Shown: positions 40,085 to 50,374, counted from the stretch's first letter. The stretch: 64,000 bases of DNA from Collinsella sp. TF05-9AC (GCF_003438495.1 NZ_QSSH01000011.1:1-64000); one strand, 5' to 3'. The notes: generated from the letters alone by a model not told the origin. Made by a program: numbers and translations.

Positions 40085-42070
40085 CTAGTTTTGAGAGAAG
40101 AACGGGAACTGCCTCGGATCCACCGGCGGATGCGGCATCGGCGTGCCCTGGGGCCCGCCCTGCGGTCCGCCCTGGCCGCCCATCATCTTTTCGATGGCAT
40201 CCTGGACCTCGCCCTCAAACTTTTTCATACCCTCATGCAGGCGACGCTGGCCATCCTCGGAGCGCAGCTCCTCCATCTGCTCGGGCGAAATACCCAACAG
40301 GTCACCCAGTATGCCCATCATCTCGCCACGCATGCGCTCGCTTGTATCCTCGTCGGCAAAGCGGTTCACCTCGGCGCGTGCCAGCGCATCCGCCGTCATG
40401 CGTTCCTTGCCGCTCAGCCCCAGGTCGGACCACGCGAGCATGTACGGCCAAGCGCGCTCGACAAACGAACGGGCCGAGACGATCGGCGCCGTCGGCAGCA
40501 TGCGGCGGGCGGCCTCGCCCTGACGCACGAGCATCAGCAGCAGCGAGCAAGCCTCGGGCTTGCCGGCGGCCATTGGGATGTCGTCGAAGGGTCGGTTGCG
40601 GTCCACGTGCGCCTCGAGCGTGCCATCGACCTCGCCCGGCTCGAGCCCACCGAGCAGTTGCGCCGCGCGGTCGAGCATGTCGACCGGGCCGTCGAGCGTC
40701 GAGAGCGCCCGCGCCAGCACGCGCTCCATGCAATCTTCCACCGCGTTGAGCGTCACGAGCTCCTGCGGCACCACGGCAGACGTGCGGTTGCGCACGCGCG
40801 CCACAAACTCGAGGGTCGACAGATACACATCGCCAAAGGGCGCGTAATCGCCCTGGTAGCCACCGCAAAGCGCCGATGCCGCCAACGCGTACTCGGTCTT
40901 GGAAAGCGGGCTCAGAGCCATCGCGCCCAGCTCGAGCGCCGTGTCCTCCAACATGAGGCCCAGCGTACGCGAGCGCAGACGCTCGGCATCGCCTGCCGAC
41001 ACATCGCGGTCGAGTACGCGCGCCGCATCCGGCGCATCGCGCTCAACCGTGCGAATATGCAGGCGCTCGGCAATCGCGCGAACGGCGGCGCAGCGGGCAG
41101 CCTCGGCCTCCTCCTGCGCCGGCGTAAAGATGCGGTTGCGGTCCAACACCAGGCCGATCACGTTGCGCGAGCCCAATGCATCGACAGCCAGCGCCGCAAG
41201 CAAAGACGACGGCAGATCGCCCTCGAGCGCCACCACGGCGCGCGACGTACCATGGGCACGGGCGTTATCGCGCACAGCGAGCACCAGCGCCTGCCACAAC
41301 CACTCCTCGGAACGAAACTCGGGCAGCTCGTGGTCCTCCAAAGCATCGAGCATTACGCCGCGCTGAATCTCCTGAACCAACAGGCTCTCCTCAAAGCACG
41401 GCGCTTGGGCCACCACGCGCCCGCAATCGTCGAGCACAAACGACCCGCCGGTATAAACCGACTCGTCATAGGCACCGACCGGCGCCATGCAGGCAAACCA
41501 TACGCTGCGCTTGGAGGCGATCTTGCGGTAGGCTCCGCTGCGCACGGCGGCGATCGCGGCCGTCTCGCGGTCGGTCATATCAAACGCGTTGAATTGGAAA
41601 TAGGCAATGAGGTCAACGCCGGTCGGCAGCATCTCGAGCTCACGGTCCAAGTCGAAGATCACGGCGATGCGCACGCCGTCCACATCGAAGACTGGCGGCG
41701 CCCAACGGGCATCGCCGTTCCCACCGCGCTGCAGGGCAATGCTCGAACGGGCCGGCACCACACGACCGTCCTTGAGCATCATATAGTCGAGCAGGGGCTG
41801 GCCCTCAAACGAAACCGCCGCGGGCACGATGCAGATCATATCGAGCTCTTGGATACGCTCGGCGACGCCGGTCAAGCCGGCAAGCATGTCGTGCTCAAAG
41901 TCGGCAGCGCCCACCAGGCCGCCGGGCAGGGCTCCCATAAAGAGCGGAGCCGGCACGCACAGCACACGCGCACCACGCTCGTGGGCCAGGCGCGCCTGGT
42001 CCTCGATGCGACCGCAGATACCCTCAATATCACCCAGGCGCATATCGATCTGTGCAAGTGCGAGCTTCAT
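40085..42070 (-). CDS. Degenerate glutamine-dependent NAD+ synthetase-like protein
   Basis: A 661-residue two-domain protein built like NadE. Residues about 1-260 form a carbon-nitrogen hydrolase (nitrilase) domain starting MKLALAQIDMRLGDIEGI, but the catalytic triad is gone: the Glu site reads VPAPLFMG and the Cys site reads FDLDRELEM. Residues about 270-590 match the NAD synthase domain, yet the PP-loop SGGxDS reads LEGDLPSS (near residue 281), while flanking AALAVDALGSRNV, ALSPLSKTEYAL and YAPFGDVY still align with NadE. A Gly/Pro/Gln-rich tail (GGQGGPQGGPQG) follows. It may be a pseudoenzyme, scaffold or sensor rather than an active synthetase. The palindrome at 39979 follows. Confidence 0.8.
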   Translation of the reverse strand: MKLALAQIDMRLGDIEGICGRIEDQARLAHERGARVLCVPAPLFMGALPGGLVGAADFEHDMLAGLTGVAERIQELDMICIVPAAVSFEGQPLLDYMMLKDGRVVPARSSIALQRGGNGDARWAPPVFDVDGVRIAVIFDLDRELEMLPTGVDLIAYFQFNAFDMTDRETAAIAAVRSGAYRKIASKRSVWFACMAPVGAYDESVYTGGSFVLDDCGRVVAQAPCFEESLLVQEIQRGVMLDALEDHELPEFRSEEWLWQALVLAVRDNARAHGTSRAVVALEGDLPSSLLAALAVDALGSRNVIGLVLDRNRIFTPAQEEAEAARCAAVRAIAERLHIRTVERDAPDAARVLDRDVSAGDAERLRSRTLGLMLEDTALELGAMALSPLSKTEYALAASALCGGYQGDYAPFGDVYLSTLEFVARVRNRTSAVVPQELVTLNAVEDCMERVLARALSTLDGPVDMLDRAAQLLGGLEPGEVDGTLEAHVDRNRPFDDIPMAAGKPEACSLLLMLVRQGEAARRMLPTAPIVSARSFVERAWPYMLAWSDLGLSGKERMTADALARAEVNRFADEDTSERMRGEMMGILGDLLGISPEQMEELRSEDGQRRLHEGMKKFEGEVQDAIEKMMGGQGGPQGGPQGTPMPHPPVDPRQFPFFSQN

Positions 42071-42187
42071 GGCTCAGCCCTTTCCGTCGTAAACCATCGT
42101 TGTCGTAGTAAAAGCGCCGGCCGCATGATGCAGTCGGCGCCCGTATGTGCATATGCTAGCTATGATACCCCGAGCGGGGGCGCGCTC

Positions 42188-42550
42188 CTAGAACGTCGCG
42201 GACCACAGCCCGTGCAGGTTGCAATAGGCATAGACGGTACCGGTCTTGGAGCCGCCGGCAAAAAACGTCGCGGGCTTCATGCCGGGCTGGAGGTAATGGA
42301 CCTCCAGACGGCCCTCGGCCTCAAGGGCAATCCACTCGATGTAGTGCTCGGGCAGGCTGGGATGCTCAACCGAGCCCACGCGTGCGCGGATCACGTGACC
42401 GTCGCGCTCGCTCTCAACGACCGGCACGTGCTTTTCGAGCGCCGCGTCCTCGGTGTTCGCGGTCAGCTCCGTGCAGCCGGCAGGGGTCGCAACGTCGTCG
42501 CCAAGGGCGGCGATAAGCTTGCCATCGGGGTCCTTAAAGAATTTCGCCAT
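42188..42550 (-). CDS. Superoxide reductase (desulfoferrodoxin/neelaredoxin type)
   Basis: Reduces superoxide to peroxide with an Fe(His)4(Cys) centre. The 120-residue protein has all five ligands: H41 (EKHVPVV), H63 and H69 (EHPSLPEHYIEWI), C110 and H113 (CNLHGLW). The Glu lid before the first His is also present. The N-terminal desulforedoxin domain with its second iron is absent, so it is the one-iron form. AGGAG lies six bases before the ATG. A typical oxygen-defence gene of strict anaerobes. Confidence 0.94.
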   Translation of the reverse strand: MAKFFKDPDGKLIAALGDDVATPAGCTELTANTEDAALEKHVPVVESERDGHVIRARVGSVEHPSLPEHYIEWIALEAEGRLEVHYLQPGMKPATFFAGGSKTGTVYAYCNLHGLWSATF

Positions 42551-42721
42551 GATGTTCTCCTTTGCTGATGTGCCAATGTTCTCGATGGTTCTTATGCCCA
42601 AAGGTAAGCGAACCATCCACGGCATCGCAAATGAACACATAACGAGCGAGGCTAGCACCCGGGGTCAGAGCGCGCCGGCAACCCGGAGCCGCCTCAACAG
42701 CCCCGGTTGCCATCTGCGCAG

Positions 42722-45700
42722 CTAGCGCCCGTCGCCGCCGAGCAGCGCCAGAACATCCTCGCGGGTAAACAGCGCCGAGGAGATGCCGTCGCCGCCAAGC
42801 ACGCTGTTGACCAGGTCGCGTTTGGACTCCTGCATCTGCATGATGCGCTCCTCGATCGTGTCCTTGGCGATGAGCTTGTACACGGTCACGGTATGTTGCT
42901 GGCCAATACGGTGCGCGCGGTCGGTCGCCTGGTCCTGCGCGGCAACGTTCCACCACGGGTCGTAGTGAATGACCACGTCGGCCGCCGTCAGGTTAAGGCC
43001 CACGCCGCCCGCCTTGAGCGAGATCAAAAAGACCGGAACCTCGCCCGCCTGGAACTGCGCGACCATCTTGGCGCGGCTCTCCTTGGACGAAGCGCCCGTG
43101 AGCTTAAGAAAGCCGATGTCCTCCTTGGCCAGGCGCTTGCCAATGATATCGAGCATGCCCGTGAACTGGCTGAACAGCAGAATGTGGTGCCCGCCGTCGA
43201 GCGCACCGTGCACGAGCTCCATGCAAGCGTCGAGCTTGGCGCTCCCCGCCTTGTAGTCCTCGTAGTGTAGATGCGGGTCGCAGCAGATCTGGCGCAGCTT
43301 GGTGAGCTCGGCGAGTACCTTGAGCTTGTCCTTCTTAAACTCGGATGCCTCGCGATGCTGCACCTGCTGGGCGATGCGGTCTTGGTTGGCCAAGTAGAGC
43401 TTGCGCTGCTCGCCGGTAAGCTGAGCCACGACAGTGTCCTCAATCTTCTCGGGCAGGTCAGCAAGCACGTCTTCCTTGACACGGCGCAGCACAAACGGCG
43501 ACACGAGCGCCTGCAGGCGAGCGGCGCTATCGCCCTCGGCGTGCTCGACCGGGCTTTCGAAGCGCTTGGCAAACGACTCGCGCGTGCCAAGCAGGCCCGG
43601 CATCAAAAAGTCGAAGATGCTCCAGAGCTCGGACAGGCGGTTTTCGATGGGTGTGCCCGTCAGGGCAAAGCGCACGCCGGCAGGCAGGCGCTTGGCGGCG
43701 CGCGCTACCTGCGTGAGCGGGTTTTTAATGTACTGGGCCTCGTCGAGCACAACGCGGGCAAAGTCCTGTTCGGCATACTCGTCGATATCGCGGCGCATGA
43801 GGTCATACGACGTCACGACCACGTTACGCTCGTCGGCGCCGGCTATCTGCACGCGGCGCTGCGCCTTGGCGCCCACGATGGCACACGCGTCGAGCGAAGG
43901 CGCAAAGCGCTCCAGCTCGGCAGTCCAGTTATACACGAGCGACGCAGGACACACCACAAGCGTGGGCTTGGCGTCCCCCGCCTCCACGCACGCCAGGATA
44001 TGTGCGATCATCTGCAGTGTTTTGCCCAGGCCCATATCGTCGGCCAAGATGCCGCCGAGGCCCAGGTGCTCAAGCGAGCCGAGCCACTGGTAGCCATCGA
44101 CCTGATAGCCGCGCAGTGTGGCCTTGAGCGAGACCGGCACCGTAAAGTCCATCTCGCCGAGCGTGTCCAGGCGCTCGACGGTGCGGCGGAACGCGGCGTC
44201 GCGATCGGCCTCAAGCGCCGGCGTGCGCGCGAGCATGCTGTCGACAAACAGGGTACTCGACGCGGGAAGCGACACGCCGTCGAGCAGATCGACGGCATCG
44301 ACGCCCAGGTCCTCGGCAAGACCAAACGCGGCGCGGGCACCCTCGTCCAGGCGTACGATGTCGCCGGACGTCAGGCGCGCGAATGTCTGGTGACGCTTGT
44401 AGGAGTCGAGGTAGATGGCAAGGTCTGCCGCCGAAAGGCCGCTCGCGCCCAGTTCGACGTCGAGCAGGTTACTCTTGACGGTTGCACGCACCGAAAGCCT
44501 GGGCGCAGGGCGGACCGAGATCTGGCGTAGGCGGTCGCTGAGCATGACCTCGCCCAGCTCGGACAGGGCGGACAGCCCCTCGGTCAGCAAGTGGAACAGG
44601 CTCTCGTCATCGCGTTCCCCAAACGCCAGGCCGCCCTCGTAAAAGTCGAAATACAGGGCCGCCGTGTCCATAACGCGAAACTCTGCCACCTCGTCGCGCG
44701 GCGGCACGCCCGGACGCCGCTCTTCGAAGGGGCCGCCCGGAGCGCCCAAGCTAAAGAGATCTGCCGACCAATCACCATAGGCAACCGTAATCTTGCAGGT
44801 CACAAGCCCATCGTCGACACCGATTGCCATGGCAAAGCTCGGCTCGGGCGCCACGGTGTCGAGCACGGCGGGAGCGGTGAGGTCAGTGTATTCGCACAGC
44901 ACGGGCAGCGCCATACGGCAGAATTCGCCCACCTGTTCGGCGGCGATATGGACCGGCGTGCGACAGGGCAGCAGGCGCGACAGAAACGGTGCGGCATGCT
45001 GGGCAAACGCCGCATCGGCGCGGCGCGCGCGGTGCGTGTCGACCAGATAGGCAACGTCGTCCGAGACAAAGCAGTACATATCGGCGGGTAGGCGCAGGTC
45101 GTAGCTGCCACCGGCCGCCGGCGCGATCTTGGCGGCAAGGAGCGGCGGCTGTTTTGCCGAGGCCTCGTCCTCCCCCACCGGCGACAACTCAACCGCTACC
45201 TCGTAGGAACGATGCGTCGTCGTTCCCCGCGACCAGGCGGGCTCAAAGGAAATGGTCCGGCCACGCAGCAAGTCCAGCATGTATACGATGTCATGCTCGG
45301 ACAGGGGCAGCTGGCGCTCGGCGACAAAACCGCTGCGCGCAAAATCGTACGACGCCGAGCGCGAACTCGTGATGTCGCTCAGATACACAACCGTTGCCAC
45401 AACAAGGTCAAGCAGACGCACCGAAACCTCGTCAAAGGCCTCGGGCGTATGGAGGAATGTGAGCTTCTTGCCGTACGAGAACGTGCCGCCGCGCACGTAG
45501 GCGGCGGCCATGCCGTCGATGTCCTTGACCACGTAGGACACCGAGCCGCATCGGATGCGAAGCTCGAGCGCCCAGCTAAAGCGGTCGGCGAACAGCGGAT
45601 TGTAGTACGGCACCAGCGAGGGCTCCAACACCGCCTTGGGGGCATCGGGGTCGACAGTGCCGGCGAGCTTGCGGCGCATGCCCGCCAACTCATCCATGCG

Positions 45701-46195
45701 CGCGTCCGAAAGATCGGAGAGCGCCTTCATGAGGCTCGGGCTCGTGGGAACTGGCGCCGGGAAGGGAAAGTTAGGGTTGACCGCCGGTGCGGCAGACGCA
45801 GGACGCGCGGGCTGCCTGGATTGTGCGGGCGGCACCGTAGACGTACGGACCGGTGTGCGCAGGCCCTCGACGGGCTCGGCGCCGCTTGCGTCCAGATACG
45901 CCAGCGCTGTGGCGATGGCGTGCTTGCACATGCCGGGATAGCGATAGGCAGCGGGGCAATCGCAGTCGTAGTCGATCACCTCGTGGTCGTCCATGTCGAG
46001 CGCCACGTGCGTCTTGTACAGGTCGCCGCGCGAGCCACGCACTGCACCCTCAACCGTCACGTTTTTGGAGAAGCGCGAGCCGCTGTCCTCGATCGACAGC
46101 ACGGCGCCGTTGAGCATGAGCGAACGCCCCTTCATAAAGGTGCCGCTCAGCGCCGCCTCTTTCCGGAGCGCCTGCACAAACGTCCCCTGTGCCAT
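42722..46195 (-). CDS. SWIM-SNF2 family DEAD/DEAH helicase
   Basis: A 1157-residue Swi2/Snf2 ATPase. Near the N-terminus a SWIM zinc finger (CDCPAAYRYPGMCKHAIATAL, about 75-95) is followed by an Ala/Pro linker and a large beta-rich domain. The ATPase core has Walker A ADDMGLGKTLQ (about 718), the DEAQ box (about 817), the TGTPIENRLSELWSI motif, and helicase-C motifs with LFSQFTGMLDIIG, SLKAGGVGLNLTAADVV and QATDRAHRIGQ. Bacterial members (HepA/RapA-like, YwqA-type) remodel DNA-protein complexes or aid recombination. The start at 46195 has GGAGG upstream. It lies after dnaE across a large palindrome. Confidence 0.92.
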   Translation of the reverse strand: MAQGTFVQALRKEAALSGTFMKGRSLMLNGAVLSIEDSGSRFSKNVTVEGAVRGSRGDLYKTHVALDMDDHEVIDYDCDCPAAYRYPGMCKHAIATALAYLDASGAEPVEGLRTPVRTSTVPPAQSRQPARPASAAPAVNPNFPFPAPVPTSPSLMKALSDLSDARMDELAGMRRKLAGTVDPDAPKAVLEPSLVPYYNPLFADRFSWALELRIRCGSVSYVVKDIDGMAAAYVRGGTFSYGKKLTFLHTPEAFDEVSVRLLDLVVATVVYLSDITSSRSASYDFARSGFVAERQLPLSEHDIVYMLDLLRGRTISFEPAWSRGTTTHRSYEVAVELSPVGEDEASAKQPPLLAAKIAPAAGGSYDLRLPADMYCFVSDDVAYLVDTHRARRADAAFAQHAAPFLSRLLPCRTPVHIAAEQVGEFCRMALPVLCEYTDLTAPAVLDTVAPEPSFAMAIGVDDGLVTCKITVAYGDWSADLFSLGAPGGPFEERRPGVPPRDEVAEFRVMDTAALYFDFYEGGLAFGERDDESLFHLLTEGLSALSELGEVMLSDRLRQISVRPAPRLSVRATVKSNLLDVELGASGLSAADLAIYLDSYKRHQTFARLTSGDIVRLDEGARAAFGLAEDLGVDAVDLLDGVSLPASSTLFVDSMLARTPALEADRDAAFRRTVERLDTLGEMDFTVPVSLKATLRGYQVDGYQWLGSLEHLGLGGILADDMGLGKTLQMIAHILACVEAGDAKPTLVVCPASLVYNWTAELERFAPSLDACAIVGAKAQRRVQIAGADERNVVVTSYDLMRRDIDEYAEQDFARVVLDEAQYIKNPLTQVARAAKRLPAGVRFALTGTPIENRLSELWSIFDFLMPGLLGTRESFAKRFESPVEHAEGDSAARLQALVSPFVLRRVKEDVLADLPEKIEDTVVAQLTGEQRKLYLANQDRIAQQVQHREASEFKKDKLKVLAELTKLRQICCDPHLHYEDYKAGSAKLDACMELVHGALDGGHHILLFSQFTGMLDIIGKRLAKEDIGFLKLTGASSKESRAKMVAQFQAGEVPVFLISLKAGGVGLNLTAADVVIHYDPWWNVAAQDQATDRAHRIGQQHTVTVYKLIAKDTIEERIMQMQESKRDLVNSVLGGDGISSALFTREDVLALLGGDGR

Positions 46196-46217
46196 CACTT
46201 CCTCCAATCCACGCAGC

Positions 46218-46331
46218 AAATGATTTTTCTGGGACGGGGATTTAAAAATCATTCCCCATCCCAGAAAGACTGGTCCGCCGCCCTATGTCATCCAAAATGA
46301 TTTTTAAATCCCCGTCCCAGAAAAATCATTT
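46218..46331. repeat. 36-base inverted repeat with a third, competing copy inside
   Basis: Perfect 36-base arms 46218-46253 and 46296-46331 flank 42 bases. Each arm is itself an inverted repeat (AATGATTTTT / AAAAATCATT). The spacer starts with TTCCCCATCCCAGAAA (about 46252-46267), which also pairs with the left arm's TTTCTGGGACGGGGA (one mismatch), so two exclusive folds are possible. It ends in the dnaE stop codon and lies about 20 bases before the SNF2 start, on the transcript between them. Confidence 0.8.
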
Positions 46332-49300
46332 TAGATAACCGTCACGCGGCCCTGGTTACCCACGATGGCCTTGGCCTCTGCCAGCAGCGGAATCGAGCGT
46401 GCGTTGACCTTGGCCGGCACCTCGGCACGCAGTACGCGCCCGTCCACCTGCTCGATAAAGATCTCCACGCGGTCGCCGCCCGGGTTGGCGGTAAGCACCG
46501 TGGCAAGACGCGCCATATTGCCCTGGCTAAAGCGGCTGTTGGGCACCATGACCTCAAACACCTTGGGCTTGTTGTTCTCCTCGTTAAGCTCAAGCGGCAC
46601 GATCTCCTGCGCGATGATCTGGTCGCCGCGGTCCGAACGCTCGAGCTTGCCCTTAATGCGCACAAACGCATCGGACAGCTGCGCACCGGTCTCGGGATCG
46701 ACCTCGCCGTACAGGTATCCCTCGGCCTCTTTGTAGGTCTTGGGGAACACCACGACCGTGGCCTCGCCTTCCATGTCCTCGAGCTGCACAATACCCATGG
46801 GGTCGCCGTTTTTGGTCACGCGCTTGGACACGCTCGAGACCATGCCGGCCCACCACAGCGCCTTGCCCTCGGGAATCTCCTGGTTGATGGTACCGCCCGT
46901 GGGGTTTTGCACCTCGTAGCCGGTATCGATCTGCGAGAACGAGAAGTCGCGTGCCTTGGCTAGTGCATACTCAAACGGGCGCAGCGGGTGGTCCGAGACA
47001 TAGATGCCCAGAACCTCCTTCTCCTGGCTCAACTTAAGGTGGCGGTCCCACTCCTGGCCATCCGGATCGGGCACGCTCACCTCAAAGCCCGAGCCCTCAA
47101 CGTCGCCAAACATATCGAAGAACGACGTCTGGCCGCTCGCGCGATCTTTCTGGCGCTTTACCGCTGCATCGATGATGTTCTCGGGGTTGTTCTTGTCCAC
47201 GAAGTGCATCATCTGGCGACGCGGATACCCCGTGGAGTCGAAAGCACCTGCCTTGATGAGCGATTCGATCACGCGACGGTTGGCCTGGCTCGAGTCCACG
47301 CGCTCGACAAAGTCGTGCAGTGTCTTAAACGGGCCGCCCGCCTCGCGCTCGGCGATAATCGCCTGCGCCACGCCGGTGCCCACGCCGCGAATGCCGGCCA
47401 AACCAAAGCGCACGCCTTCCTTGGTAGCCGTGAACTCGGTACCGGACTCGTTAACATCTGGCGACAGCACGGGGATGCCGTCGTGACGGCACGCCGAGAC
47501 GTAGTGAACGATCTTGTCGGTCTTGCCCGTATAGGACGTCAGAACGGCCGCCATGTACTCGTGCGGATAGTGCGCCTTGAGCCACGCCGTCTGCATAACT
47601 AGGATGGCGTAGCCGGCGGAGTGCGACTTGTTAAAGGCGTAGGACGCGAACTCGAGAACATCGTCCCAAATCTTCTGGGCGACCTCGCGCGTGTAGTTGT
47701 TCTTGATAGCGCCGTTCATCCAGTGGTCGTAGGTGGTCTCGTCCGAGCCATCCTCCCAGTGGAGCACCGTCGAGGTGAGCAGCTTGATCTTTTTCTTAGC
47801 CACGGGCTTACGGATACGCGAGTCCGATTCGCCCTTGGAGAAGCCGCACATCTCAACGGAGATGAGCATAACCTGCTCCTGGTAGACCATGGTGCCGTAG
47901 GTTTCGCCCAGGATGTCGTCCAGGCGGTCGTCGTAGGAGACGGCCGGCTCCTTGCCGTTCATACGGTTGATGTAGGACGAAACCATGCCGGCGCCCAGCG
48001 GGCCCGGGCGGTATAGAGCGATCAATGCCACGACGTGCTTGTACTCGGTGGGCTTCATGTTCTTGATCGTGGCCGTCATGCCGGCGGACTCGACCTGGAA
48101 GACGCCGGCGGTGTGACCGGAGCCCATGAGCTTAAAGATCTCGGGGTCGTCAAAGGGAATCTCTTCCTCTTTGATGTCGATGCCGAAGTTCTTTTTGATG
48201 TTTGCCTTAGCCTTGGAGATAACCGTCAGCGTGCGCAGGCCCAAGAAGTCCATCTTGAGCAGGCCCATGTCGGCAACGGTATGGCCCTCGTACTGGGTAA
48301 TCTCGACGCCGCCCTTGGTGTCGAGCTTGGTGGGCACGTGCTCGTTGACGGGGTCGCGGCAGATCAGAACGGCGCACGCGTGCACGCCCTCGCCACGGGT
48401 GAGGCCCTCGATCGAGAGCGCCGTGTCGATGATGCGGCGGGCGTCGTCGTCCTTTTTATATGCCTCGGCAAAATCGGGGTTAAACAGGTCCTCTTTGCCG
48501 GGTTGCTTTTCGAGCACCTGCTTGAGCTTGACCTTGGGGTCGCTCGAGACCATCTTGGACAGACGCTGGCCCATGTAGACCGGGTAGTCCAGGACGCGAG
48601 CGGCGTCGTTGATGGCCTGCTTGGCCTTAATGGTCGAGTAGGTGATGACGTGGGTGACCTTCTCGGGGCCATAGAGCTGGCGAACGTGCTCCACGACCTC
48701 GAGGCGCCGCTCATCGTCGAAGTCCATATCGATATCGGGCATCTCGGTACGCTGCGGGGACAGGAACCTCTCGAACATCAGGCCGTTCTCGAGCGGGTCG
48801 AACGCGGTGATGTTCATGGCGTAGGCGACGATAGCGCCGGCGGCCGAGCCACGGCCGGGGCCGACGCCGATGCCGTTGTCCTTGGCCCATTGCACGTACT
48901 CGGCGACGATCAAAAAGTAGGCGGCAAAGCCCTTGTCGCAGATGACCTTGTATTCGTACTCAAAGCGCTCTTTGATGTTGACGCCGCCGATCTCGCGCGT
49001 GGCCCAGTCGTCGCCGTAGTGCTGGCGCAGGCCCTTCTCACACTCGCGGCGGAACTGGCTCTCGTGCGTCTCGCCGGGATCGAGCAGCGGGAAGCGCGGC
49101 AGGATGATGGAATCCCAGTCCAGCTCCACGTAGCACTTGTCGGCGATCTCGAGTGTGTTGTCGCAGGCCTCGGGGCAATACGGGAACATCGCCCGCATCT
49201 CCTCCTCGGTCTTCATATAAAACTCCGAGCCGGTCATGCGCATGCGGTTGGGGTCGTCGACCTTGGCGTTCATGCCAATGCACATGATGACGTCCTGCAC

Positions 49301-50134
49301 GGGCGCGTCCTCGCGGCGCAGGTAGTGGAAGTCGTTGGTGGCGATGACCTTGACGCCCACCTGCTTGGCGATATCGATGAGCGTGCGGTCCATCTGCTCG
49401 TCGGTCAGGCCGTTGTCGGTGGTGATGCCGTGTTCCTGGATCTCGATGTAGAAGTCGCCGGGCTCGAAGGTGTCACGGAAGGTCTCGGCCCACTTGATGG
49501 CGCCCTCCATGTCACCGCGGTCGATGTACTTGGGGATGATGCCCGCGATGCAGGCGCTGGTGCAGATCATGCCCTTGGCGTGGCGGCGCAGGTTGTCGAG
49601 CGTCACGCGCGGCTTGTAGTAAAAGCCCTGCACGGCGGCCTCGGAGACCGTCTGCATCAGGTTGACGTAGCCCTCCTGGTCCTTGGCCAGAAGGATCATG
49701 TGGTAGAGCTCGGGCTTGTGGTCGCGGGCAAGGGTCTCGTCCGGCGTAAAGTAGACCTCGCAGCCAAAGATGGGTTTGATGACCAGGGGCGGCTTGAGCT
49801 CGTCGATGTTGCCCTTCTCGTCCCACATGGCCATGTCCTTCACATACTGGGCATGCTCGCGCGGGTTTTCCTCGGGATCGGGCTCCACCAGCTCGTCGCG
49901 GCGGTCCTTTTCCAAGAAGGCCTTGTCGTGGCTCCACGTCTTGTACTCGGGCGTGTTGTGGTTGACGGCGTCGCAGGCCAGCGCCAGGTCGGGCACGCCA
50001 TACATGTAGCCGTGGTCGGTAATGGCCACGGCGGGCATGCCCAGCTCAACGGCACGGTTGACCATATCCTGGATACGGGTTGCGCCGTCGAGCATGGAGA
50101 AGACAGTGTGGTTGTGCAGATGGACAAATGCCAT
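46331..50134 (-). CDS. dnaE: DNA polymerase III subunit alpha
   Basis: Replicative polymerase, 1267 residues. The PHP domain begins HLHNHTVFSMLDGATR; polymerase motifs follow: GPGRGSAAGAIVAYAMNI, the catalytic aspartates in PDIDMDFDDERR (about 467-471), YQEQVMLISVEMCGF and FNKSHSAGYAILVMQTAWLKAHYP. A helix-hairpin-helix block (LAGIRGVGTGVAQAII) and a C-terminal OB domain (IVQLEDMEGEATVVVFP, about 1100-1150) are present. GGAG lies upstream of the ATG. This is the DnaE1-type enzyme of Actinobacteria-like lineages, without an embedded exonuclease. Confidence 0.97.
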   Translation of the reverse strand: MAFVHLHNHTVFSMLDGATRIQDMVNRAVELGMPAVAITDHGYMYGVPDLALACDAVNHNTPEYKTWSHDKAFLEKDRRDELVEPDPEENPREHAQYVKDMAMWDEKGNIDELKPPLVIKPIFGCEVYFTPDETLARDHKPELYHMILLAKDQEGYVNLMQTVSEAAVQGFYYKPRVTLDNLRRHAKGMICTSACIAGIIPKYIDRGDMEGAIKWAETFRDTFEPGDFYIEIQEHGITTDNGLTDEQMDRTLIDIAKQVGVKVIATNDFHYLRREDAPVQDVIMCIGMNAKVDDPNRMRMTGSEFYMKTEEEMRAMFPYCPEACDNTLEIADKCYVELDWDSIILPRFPLLDPGETHESQFRRECEKGLRQHYGDDWATREIGGVNIKERFEYEYKVICDKGFAAYFLIVAEYVQWAKDNGIGVGPGRGSAAGAIVAYAMNITAFDPLENGLMFERFLSPQRTEMPDIDMDFDDERRLEVVEHVRQLYGPEKVTHVITYSTIKAKQAINDAARVLDYPVYMGQRLSKMVSSDPKVKLKQVLEKQPGKEDLFNPDFAEAYKKDDDARRIIDTALSIEGLTRGEGVHACAVLICRDPVNEHVPTKLDTKGGVEITQYEGHTVADMGLLKMDFLGLRTLTVISKAKANIKKNFGIDIKEEEIPFDDPEIFKLMGSGHTAGVFQVESAGMTATIKNMKPTEYKHVVALIALYRPGPLGAGMVSSYINRMNGKEPAVSYDDRLDDILGETYGTMVYQEQVMLISVEMCGFSKGESDSRIRKPVAKKKIKLLTSTVLHWEDGSDETTYDHWMNGAIKNNYTREVAQKIWDDVLEFASYAFNKSHSAGYAILVMQTAWLKAHYPHEYMAAVLTSYTGKTDKIVHYVSACRHDGIPVLSPDVNESGTEFTATKEGVRFGLAGIRGVGTGVAQAIIAEREAGGPFKTLHDFVERVDSSQANRRVIESLIKAGAFDSTGYPRRQMMHFVDKNNPENIIDAAVKRQKDRASGQTSFFDMFGDVEGSGFEVSVPDPDGQEWDRHLKLSQEKEVLGIYVSDHPLRPFEYALAKARDFSFSQIDTGYEVQNPTGGTINQEIPEGKALWWAGMVSSVSKRVTKNGDPMGIVQLEDMEGEATVVVFPKTYKEAEGYLYGEVDPETGAQLSDAFVRIKGKLERSDRGDQIIAQEIVPLELNEENNKPKVFEVMVPNSRFSQGNMARLATVLTANPGGDRVEIFIEQVDGRVLRAEVPAKVNARSIPLLAEAKAIVGNQGRVTVI

Positions 50135-50374
50135 GTGATGAGCTCCGATGCGGGTTCGTGTTCTGACTGAACGATTTTACCCCACGGCACGGACAGCACC
50201 CGAACCTAGCCAAACCCACACGGGCAGTCTTTTTGGGACCTTCAAAAAGGGGAATGAGGGCACCCAGATATATCGAGTATTACTGGAACCCCGGCGATGC
50301 GCGGAATGATTTGTGACGAATAGTCATGTCCATCAAGAAGGCTCGACGCTTCGGATAACTCGTCAATCGATATA

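Noticed and set aside
48035..50170. A 711-residue plus-strand frame opposite dnaE
   Set aside because: Leu/Val/Gly/Asp-rich shadow of dnaE; no ribosome site or motifs.
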